A stretch of DNA of 64,000 nt from Diaporthe sp. PMI_573 (Eukaryota; Ascomycota; Sordariomycetes; Diaporthales; Diaporthaceae), in contig JAJTUP010000004.1 of assembly GCA_021399435.1 (NCBI GenBank), positions 1,736,001 through 1,800,000 of the forward strand. Direction: 5' to 3'. The translations under genes were made by a program, and so were the position numbers. Shown here piece after piece: positions 25,011 through 32,710 of the stretch. Numbering within the stretch: position 1 is the first letter of the stretch; each line of letters starts with the position of its first letter. The notes below the pieces were generated by a model. That model ran no database searches. It saw nothing but the letters and a program-made list of their open reading frames with translations, and was not told where the DNA came from.

Positions 25011-26147
25011 TTAAACACCACTCCCAACTATATCTGGAAACGCAGTTCGAGACACAATTTGCGCCCCCTCCATACCAGTATGGATACCCTCGCCTTGGCA
25101 TTGACTTGTTTGGCCTTTGAATCGATCAAGCTGGTCGACAGCCTGGGATATGATTCTGCTCGTCTCGAGCTTCCTGTTCCTCAATCCATAGGAAAGGTTA
25201 TTGATCCTGAATCGAGCAGCACTGCCAAGCTCATTCCTTACGCGCTCTCTCAAGTCAGAAGGGACTTCTCGCCTACTCGAGGAAGCCTGTTTCAACCGTG
25301 AGAGCAAACTTTGCCTGCTTTGAGGTCAGTCTCCTCCCCTTCTTGAAGCTGCTCCCGGACTGTAGCTTGGCGTCCGCGTAAAGATACAGCCCAAACTCCA
25401 ACGCGAACGAGACAATGCTTCCGTTTGATTGGACGTCTTGAAACTTCTCTCGCCGCCTCTCAGACCAGTGAAGCTGGGCCGCAACGTTAGAAGGAAGACC
25501 GGGTCGTTTGTCCAATGGGAGACAAGCTTTGGCCAGTAGCACAGCCTCGCTGTCCAGTCGATCGAGAAGCCGGACTTGAGCCTGCTCTTCCATCCTCTCC
25601 TCGGCTGCTGCGTAGTCCATGAAGGCCCGTATAATGAACCAAGCTGAGCTGTACCACACCTCAGCAAGGTAGGTAGTTGGTTGTCTAACGGGCCGTAATC
25701 GGTATCGAGATGCTTCAGCGTGAACAAAGTAGCATCCCTTAGGGTGAGATACGGGCTGAAGGGGTGTGACGTGGTGGTCTTTTCCATATGCCTCCGCGCC
25801 ATCTCGGTCTCTGGGAACTCCGCAACGCTCTGGTGCATAAATTGGACAGGTCGTGTTGTGATGCCAATATATGTTTCCGAGTATGCTGGGACTACTTCCA
25901 GAAGGCCAAGGCAGGCTACTTTGAGCCTCTTCTCCATTCGAATGCACTTTTCCTGTCGTTCCTTCGTGCTCAAATGGCGTAGGACGGCGTCACTGGCATT
26001 TTCAGGCTCGTTCAGTAGCACGTCGGCAAATGCAAGCTCTAGTATGGGAAACGGTTTGCGGGCCCTGTAGACGATCTGGAATTCCGTCCCTCGCTCTCGA
26101 TAGAAGGGTTCGACGCTTCTGAGCATGTGCGAGTAGAGCTCCATCAA
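25011..26147 (-). pseudogene. Broken C-terminal part of a NACHT/STAND-type NTPase gene
   Basis: Fungal NLR-like NACHT proteins have a helical region after the ATPase with a VQFMH(K/Q)(T/S)V..F motif; here residues VQFMHQSVAEF occur in the frame 26147 to about 25650. The same frame starts MMELYSHMLRSVEPFYRE, like the segment of these proteins just after the NACHT domain. Family-like sequence then moves to another frame (about 25660-25273, with AAAEERMEEQAQVRLLDRLD and ALEFGLYLYADAKL). A third frame (25307-25011) may hold the end. There is no P-loop upstream, so the ATPase half is missing. The frame changes lack a clear intron. I infer a 5'-truncated, frameshifted remnant. Family assignment is from remembered motif resemblance only. 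Confidence 0.5.
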
Positions 26148-26593
26148 ATCACCTTAAGATCGACCCGTCCTTCTTTCTAGACCATATCATTGACCCGCCA
26201 CACAATCATCTCGGTATATCAGGTATGTTGGGAGAACACGTCCTCATTGTGCTGCTGAAAGCTCACTCGCAACAAAGATTATGAACACCGAGCTCTACCC
26301 AGACTTCGCATCTCGGCCACAAATCAGAGCTGGTGCACCATACGTTATGTGAGAGCCAGAAACTTTTCTGACAGTAACATCCTTGAAATGGGAGCCAAAG
26401 CAGCGGAGAACTTCAACATACTTCATCAAGTCATGAATGATGGCAACTGGAATGAAGGTTGGGACACAGAGGACCATGTTGGCCTTATACAAAGCAAAGC
26501 TACGATGTGGGTACAGAGGCCTGCCGCAGCGAGCGACACCAAGTCAAACATGAGGAACGTGTGCAATCCACACGGCCGCCGTCCTCCTTCTAG

Positions 26594-27436
26594 ACCCTTC
26601 AATCATCGAAGGCAATCCGTTGTGGCGTAAGACCCGAAACTGGGCTCAACCCCCAGAAATTGGCTCGGATCTTCGGAGTGACTTCGAAGAAGTACCAGAA
26701 GACAACTCCTTCGAGAATTTTGTATTGGGCAAAGAAGGTAGAGGCTTTCGAATGTCTGAGCACGGACGGTGGTCTCGCGTCCGCTTGGATACCGACTCAG
26801 ATCCTCTTCCATGTCGTGTGCAACCATTGGTTGACCCTGATTGACTACCTCAAGTCAAGACTCAACCATATTCAATTGGAAATTGAATCCCCGGATGACT
26901 TCATCGACTACAGTACCGCAATGACAGAAAGACAGAGCAGGCTTTGTGCATTGCATCGTATGCTTCTCACGTTCCGCGAGATGATCCAAGACATGGGCTC
27001 ATTTCACTATATGGCCCTTGATCACGCGGACGATGGAGGGGCTTGCCGCTCAGGATGCGACTTCGGGGTCGAGCCGAGAAGGGACTCTGAGGAGTGCCAC
27101 CGTTGCATGTTTGAGTGCAAGAACCCGTACCAATCGGATATATCAAAGCTGTGTGACCTCATGGCGGAGTATAGTGGTCAAGTGTATAGACTAATGAAGG
27201 CTAACCAGGTCAATGGGTCCGTTCAGCGCAGCCTTGCTCGCCCAGACAACAGTCATCGAATCACCTTGATTGTTTGGCTTTGTACTCTCTATTCAATGGG
27301 CTGTTTGGTGGCCCAGGTTCTAGGGGATACCACACATCCGATCTCAGAGTTAGTACTGGCTTTGAAGGTATGGGCGGCAATAGGCGTTTCACTCATGCTT
27401 ATACTTATGCTGGGACTTCGATTTTATGCAGCTTAA
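26594..27436 (+). CDS. Hypothetical two-helix membrane protein, possibly CorA-like fungal family
   Basis: The frame is open from 26594 to a stop at 27436; the segment from 26660 is 258 codons. The first in-frame ATG is late, so the true start may be upstream through an intron or lost. The middle has charged helical sequence (LTLIDYLKSRLNHIQLEIE, then LCALHRMLLTFREMI), resembling the pre-membrane region of large fungal CorA-like proteins. A pair of Cys-rich motifs (CRSGCDF, CHRCMFEC) follows. Two hydrophobic helices close the protein: about 20 residues after RITLIVWLCTL, and LVLALKVWAAIGVSLMLILML. The CorA GMN signature is absent, so metal transport is not supported. It may be a 5'-truncated member of an accessory family. 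Confidence 0.45.
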   Translation, partial: TLQSSKAIRCGVRPETGLNPQKLARIFGVTSKKYQKTTPSRILYWAKKVEAFECLSTDGGLASAWIPTQILFHVVCNHWLTLIDYLKSRLNHIQLEIESPDDFIDYSTAMTERQSRLCALHRMLLTFREMIQDMGSFHYMALDHADDGGACRSGCDFGVEPRRDSEECHRCMFECKNPYQSDISKLCDLMAEYSGQVYRLMKANQVNGSVQRSLARPDNSHRITLIVWLCTLYSMGCLVAQVLGDTTHPISELVLALKVWAAIGVSLMLILMLGLRFYAA

Positions 27437-28025
27437 TTGTATTTATTTTGTGCATTGTATATATTCTAGAGCTCCTTGTCATATGGCAAAACAAAAGCAG
27501 TTCAGGTTTCTTATTTCAAGCTACAGCCTCGTCTATATAATTCTCTGACATCTAGGCAAAGCCCTTGAATGCTTGAACACTGTACAGCTTTTGCCACAAA
27601 TTTGTATCACATCCACTTGACAACGGTTCATCGGACTGTCTCTCGATCGATTGGAAGCGTAGGAATGCCTTCTTCGGCGCTGTGGCTCCGAGCCGCATCG
27701 GATTGTTTTTGATTGGCCTCTACTTCAGTGACTGTCTGCTGCCGTTGGTTACTAGCGAATCCTTCAAGCAGTTTCTTCTTTCGTCGTAACACATTTGCCG
27801 CGCGAGGAATGTTATCTGGCTCTTAATGTACAGTTGTTCCGTCCTGGCTTATGATAGATGAACATCACTGACGTATTTTTACTGCGAAGCCCCGCATCGT
27901 CGACTTGATGTCAAGCCTCTAGTTGACCACCACGCGCGGAACCATTGCTAGCCTAGCCATCTTGGCCAACCTCAAGCATAGAAATTCGAGCCACATCACC
28001 CAGTACGCTGCCGTCGTTTTCCAGA
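27437..28025. other. Spacer between the membrane protein and the kinase-like gene
   Basis: AT-richer DNA with no supported gene on either strand. It should include the promoter of the kinase-like gene at 28026. Confidence 0.5.
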
Positions 28026-28805
28026 ATGTGCAGTAACCAGGATGAGCCGTGGCCACCGATTCCGCCTGACATGACATCCAGCGACATGGACGCAAGACAA
28101 ATGCTTGAGAATCCATGTCAGCCGTTTGTGGCTCATCAACACCAGTTGTACAAATCGAAAGACGGCAACCTGGTTTTCAAAATGAGCACGGTACAGCGAG
28201 AATACGACCTTCATAAAGCCGCAGGGGACTGTGCGATAGCACTCCGTGGAAGAGTGCTTTCAACGAACCAATGGGCCGGATCGATTGATCTCGATGGGTA
28301 CTTCATGGACTTTGCAACCCCGATCGAGCACACATCCACTGCGCCTGCACAGCGGAAACAAATCATACGAGAAATGGTACATGCTGTGGAGAAAATACAC
28401 GAGAAACATATCATCCATGGCGACATCAAACTCGATAACATGCTCCTTGACAGGCAGGGCCACCTCCGACTATGCGACTTCGAAGAGGGGCTATTTGAGG
28501 ATGAAGATGAAGAGACCTGGAATGGAAACGTGACGTGGCATTATGTGTCACCAAACAGGAGGCACAGGGAAGAGCAACTTGGTCATGATGCACCCCCAAG
28601 GATAGAGGATGACATATACGGTCTTGGTCTTAGCATATGGGCTCTTTATACCGGCAAGATTCCCTTCGAGGAAATTGCTGAAGATGATCTGGGTCTTCGT
28701 GAGGTGCTTCTGCGAGGGGACACGGTAGATGTTGAATTAATCGATGATGACGAGATTCGAGAGACTGTCAAAGGATTCCTCCGGCAGGGTGGTGCTCATA
28801 TTTAG
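28026..28805 (+). CDS. Degenerate protein-kinase-like protein
   Basis: Single-exon frame of 259 residues that covers a small kinase fold. The catalytic loop is HGDIKLDNML (residues 131-140), with HGD in place of HRD but with the catalytic Asp, Lys and metal-binding Asn kept. The metal-binding DFG is DFE (151-153). The APE-like position reads SPN (175-177). The F-helix region DDIYGLGLSIWALYTG (195-210) is well preserved. The N-lobe is short; VFKMS (Lys52) is the best candidate for the ATP-binding Lys, and no Gly-rich loop is evident. HGD-type loops are common in accessory fungal kinases. Whether it is active is unclear: loss of the DFG Gly and of the Gly loop argue for weak or no catalysis. 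A second ATG at codon 16 is an alternative start. Confidence 0.7.
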   Translation: MCSNQDEPWPPIPPDMTSSDMDARQMLENPCQPFVAHQHQLYKSKDGNLVFKMSTVQREYDLHKAAGDCAIALRGRVLSTNQWAGSIDLDGYFMDFATPIEHTSTAPAQRKQIIREMVHAVEKIHEKHIIHGDIKLDNMLLDRQGHLRLCDFEEGLFEDEDEETWNGNVTWHYVSPNRRHREEQLGHDAPPRIEDDIYGLGLSIWALYTGKIPFEEIAEDDLGLREVLLRGDTVDVELIDDDEIRETVKGFLRQGGAHI

Positions 28806-28948
28806 TAGCTTGATATTGAAGAGATAGATTTTCAAGTCTAGTTGACACATAGAAAAGACGTGTTGCCCTCCCCTTTGAGCTCACGGACGAACAGGACCAT
28901 GACTGCTCTGAAGGGGAAAAGGGACACCAAGAAGAGAGGAAATGGGCA

Positions 28949-29331
28949 TTAGAGACCAATTGAGGTGTCCATAAATTCAGACGAGTCCAGTGCTTCGTCT
29001 GCCACCTCGCTCGACTGAGCCGGAAAAGTGAGTATATTTTCCGGTTTAGAGGGTTCTTGCAACTCACCCAAGGAATGTGCATGGCGCAGATTCCAAGAGC
29101 TGTGGTGGTTGGTACTCTCAGACCATTGAAAATAATCCACTTCGCTTCCATCATCCCCAGCACGTAGTGAATGGCTCGAGGGACTACCTTCCGCCGGCCC
29201 TGGCGGTTCTTCGCGTTCGCCACGAGGCCCCAGACAAGGATTTTGTTGCGGTTGAGAATAAATCAATATCCCGTCGGCCCAACTGATCCCACTCAGACCT
29301 GATACAATGACTGTGACATTCGGTCATCAGT
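28949..29331 (-). other. Possible 3' exon of an unidentified minus-strand gene
   Basis: The minus-strand frame is open from about 29331 to a stop at 28949. It has protein-like composition: a hydrophobic start (VTVIVSGLSGISWADGILIY) followed by an acidic, Ser/Pro-rich tail ending SSEFMDTSIGL. The 5' side ends at an in-frame TGA, so an upstream exon would be needed. The hydrophobic part could be a beta-strand or WD40-like piece, but I do not recognise a family. It converges on the kinase-like gene with a 143-bp gap. Confidence 0.3.
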
Positions 29332-29757
29332 CTCGTTCCCCCACCTACAAGCGTCGAGGACCTCTTTGCGGCAATCGTATTCTAGAGCGGTGTGCGTAGA
29401 TCCGGGTGTATGGTGAGAGCAGAAAAGTCTGGCGCGCGCCTTGGTAAAGTTTGTTGCGCACGCTTTCCAGTAAGAGAATGCACCTGCGAAGGTAGAGAGG
29501 ACACAACGGAAGTCGTCGGCGCATGATAAAGCCTAATTACGGCTTGATCATTGCTGTGCATTGGTATTCTGTCATTCGTTACATTCAAGAAAAAGTTGGG
29601 AAAGCACGCATATGGTTTGCATGAAACCTTAGAATGCGTAGAGTTATCAAAGCCTCACAGGAAGCTCGTGTGGACAGAGAAATCCCTGAGATCCGCGTAG
29701 GTCATTGGTGCTTCAAGTGGGACCACATATACTGTAATGATTAACGAGCTGTCTGTC
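29332..29757. other. Spacer in the accessory island
   Basis: No convincing frame. A 68-codon minus-strand frame at 29382-29588 lacks any supporting motif. Confidence 0.4.
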
Positions 29758-30059
29758 TTACTGTCTCCATAAGGCAGCGTCCTCAAGCAGCTTATCTCGA
29801 AGACGAGTAACTGGCCAAGTAACACCCGGAACTCTGGTATCCATGTGAGTAATAATACTACAAATTCTCATCAAAGACTGGGGAGTGATAATTAGGCGGC
29901 TCTTAAACATGATCCAGACATCGATGATTTCTTCACCATGTATAGTGAGCCTCTTGAGTTGCTTTACGATCAATAAGCAAGTAATGGAAACAATCCAGTC
30001 ACCTTTTCGAGGGTCACAACCGTAGCCAGGGGCACACGGTCGCGTAGGAGAGTAACGCC
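29758..30059 (-). other. Unidentified minus-strand gene piece, two exons
   Basis: Two protein-like segments join in frame across a predicted 41-nt intron (29962-30002, GTGACT to TAAAG). The upstream exon 30059-30003 encodes 19 residues containing RDRVPLATVVTLEK and is preceded by a CTAG acceptor. The downstream exon 29961-29758 encodes QLKRLTIHGEEIIDVWIMF, then RVPGVTWPVTRLRDKLLEDA, and ends in TAA. The composition is clearly protein-like, unlike its surroundings. The 41-nt intron is shorter than usual. No start or upstream exons were identified and the family is not recognised. It may be a remnant or the 3' end of a gene running toward 30.3 kb. Confidence 0.35.
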
Positions 30060-31347
30060 CTAGCCTTCGGCACTGTCACCATGTGCCTCGCTCCCGAGAG
30101 AGCTCCTCGTCGCCGACGCCCCTTTTCGAGAAGAGACTTATCTAGACCATACACCGGACGCCCCTGGAGAGCCGCGAGTGACCCGGAGCCAACGGGGACC
30201 AGACGTGGCATGACCAGAACCGTCCGCCGGGAGGGTCCCATAACCGGGGGGGTCGGCAGTCTACGTTTGCACAGTCTCGGCATGGGTTTAGGAAGTTTAA
30301 GAATGCCCTAGCGCCGATGCCCATTTTAGGGCGACCAAGTGCCCGGGAGGCGGGAGGGACGAGATCTCTCCCAGGGTTTGGTTTCGAGAAGTGTGCTGCG
30401 TCGAGTTACCGGCAGATGGGCTGGGCTGGATTGAGGCCATGATCGTCCCCTTGCCAAGTTGGAACTTGCGGGCGGCCACATGCCCGTGCCTGACCAGTTG
30501 TCTTTGTTCAACCCCCTCTGCCCCTTTGACGTCCGCCGCTCGTGGCTGCGGGGCGCTGGTGCAAGGTCGACTTTTCTCAATGTTCACGTGCCGGTGCTGA
30601 TCCGCGATGCTGGTCCCGGACCGCGAGGCTTGAAAGGGGCGGGTGTCTGTGGGCAGCATTGGTTCCTGGCCGTCGAATGCGCGGGGACAAAACAATGTCA
30701 GTGAGCACGCGCAACCGAGGCAAAGGAAACCGCGTGGGCCGTGCCTCGTGTGGCTTCCCGGGCCGGCAGTTGAGGATCGATCCTGCAGCTGGGCCAGACA
30801 TTTGTCAGTGCTGTCAAGGCCGTGTCCAGCGCCGTGCTGTGTGTAGGTAGTATAGTACTGCTATTTTGATCGCAAAGGGGGTGTGGTGTGCTGTATATTG
30901 CTGCTTGCATGTTCTTATCAGCAGCGTTAATGCGGGCGCGACTGCAATCTGCGCGCGGGACCAGGGCGCGCGATGGGGCTACCCAAAAAAAAGTTGGATG
31001 GATTATGTCTCGGGGTTTATTAGTCTGGCTCGCGGTGGGAGGACGCAATTGGGACAGAGGCTGAGAGGAGACAGGGATCAAAAGATTGGGTGGGTAAGGG
31101 CTTCATGCAAAGCCCCACCTGCTGCCACATGTGTACCGAGAAACAACATTTGATTGTTTCAAGCCTGGGAAGACCCCAGGGAAAAGAGGAGCCGCGGAAG
31201 GGGAGAAAAGCATACCGGCTCCCTCCGCGACGACGAGAACGAGACCCCGTTGCCAGATGGTCCACTTTGGCATTGCGGGCGGGAACGTCAATTTCTCACG
31301 CCCAAAATGTATAACCCCCTTCGACCCTGTGCGCTCAAAAAAGTATG

Positions 31348-31371
31348 GTCCTCGTCCTCGTCCTCGTCCTC
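31348..31371. repeat. GTCCTC hexanucleotide repeat
   Basis: Four tandem GTCCTC units in non-coding sequence. Confidence 0.8.
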
Positions 31372-32333
31372 CTGGGTGGGTTCGGAGATACAGTTACAGG
31401 GTCAAGGACCTGAAGGGTCCAGGGAACCAGATTCAGAGGGGGCGATCGTCCTGTTCGGGCAGTGGGCACAGACGAAGGACTCGGGAAGCAGGTTGCAGCA
31501 GTCTGAGACCAAATTATACACAAGACCATACGAGGGAGCCACTCAGTGGCACTCACTGCCTTGAGAGTTGCAGAGCCCTGCGTGCCACAACAGTACGGAG
31601 TACAGCTCTGTCAAACACTTCTTTAGCTTCAGCTCTCGCTCGAGCTCAGCTGCAGCTCAGGACTACGGCCCTGAGGAGGTGACGCACGTGCCCATTGACG
31701 GCCCTGTCCCAAACTGCCACAGCCAAAGACAGCCGGCGCCTTTGAGCACGTCCCTGTCGCCGTACCTGCGTGTCTAATCTGCACACACACAGGATGGGTG
31801 GTGGGCCTTGCTGCAGGTCGAATTGGCCCTGACCCACGGCCACGGGCATCCCCATCCACATTCACACCGGCCCCCATCCAGCTGCACCGTCATCATAGCT
31901 GCGCAACCAGATCCAAGCCGTGCAGACATGCCAGCCTAGCCCGGTCCCGCGTCACTGACTGTTGAGGGTCGAGATCAGACCATTTGGGCCCTTGGGATCC
32001 TTTGGGGAACGGTCGAGGGACAATAACCCGTGGTCGAGACCGCACTCTGCCCGTTCGCCCGTCTTTTCTGTCCTTTCAATCGAGGCTATAGTCGACGGCC
32101 GGCGCTGCGACGGCCCAAATTCTAGCCTGGTGCCGAGCACGTTGGATCTCCAGCCCCAAACCCGCCAATCGACCACTCCTGGCCCTCCGTCCCGTCTCTG
32201 TCACGCAAGCCTGTCTTTCCAGCCCAGTCTCAGCGCTCCACAACCCGCCCAACATAAACCCCTGAGCCTTGTTCCATGTTCCTTCCCGCCCCTTGTCCAT
32301 CCAGCCAAGTTCTGTGCCGGCGGTAGCACTAGG

Positions 32334-32370
32334 AGCAGCAGCAGCAGCAGCAGCAGCAGCACAGCAGCAG
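32334..32370 (+). repeat. (AGC)n trinucleotide run in the presumed leader
   Basis: About eleven AGC/CAG units with one ACAGC interruption, some 340 bases before the start codon of the SH3-protein gene. It lies outside the coding model, but a second CAG run lies inside the same gene at 34477-34524. Confidence 0.85.
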
Positions 32371-32710
32371 CGCCAGCACCGCCAGGAACACAAGCATCAG
32401 GATTCCAGGATCAGCATCGGCAACCCCTCGCTGAGAAGAGCACCAGCAAGATCCAGTGCCACGAACTAGGCTGGATTCTTTTGCCCTGGTGTCGGCCCGC
32501 ACATCAGTCAGATCAATTAACTGATCCTTCTCCCAAATCCAACCCTTCCATCCGTGAATCCGTCAATCACTCAGTTACAATCTCTTGGGTGATTCAGCCA
32601 CCCCCCGGCAATCACGACAGATACGATCATCGGACGCATTGCAGTCCCCATACCGCCTGCGCTGTTAATGCTGTCGCTGTCGCTGTCGCGGCAGATCCTA
32701 CCCGTTCAAG

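Larger units (their letters stand above)
30060..32710. other. Intergenic region and leader upstream of the SH3-protein gene
   Basis: The composition returns to GC-rich here. It holds a GTCCTC hexamer repeat (31348-31371) and a CAG run (32334-32370). C-rich pyrimidine tracts from about 32.1 kb fit a transcribed leader. Upstream ATGs include 32276 (16 codons) and 32668, which overlaps the main start. A plus-strand frame open through 31962-32714 is judged non-coding leader because of its Ser/Pro-rich composition and lack of conserved motifs. Confidence 0.5.

Noticed and set aside
25011..30059. Secondary-metabolite gene cluster
   Set aside because: No polyketide synthase, NRPS, terpene cyclase, P450 or cluster regulator is present in the island or its flanks.
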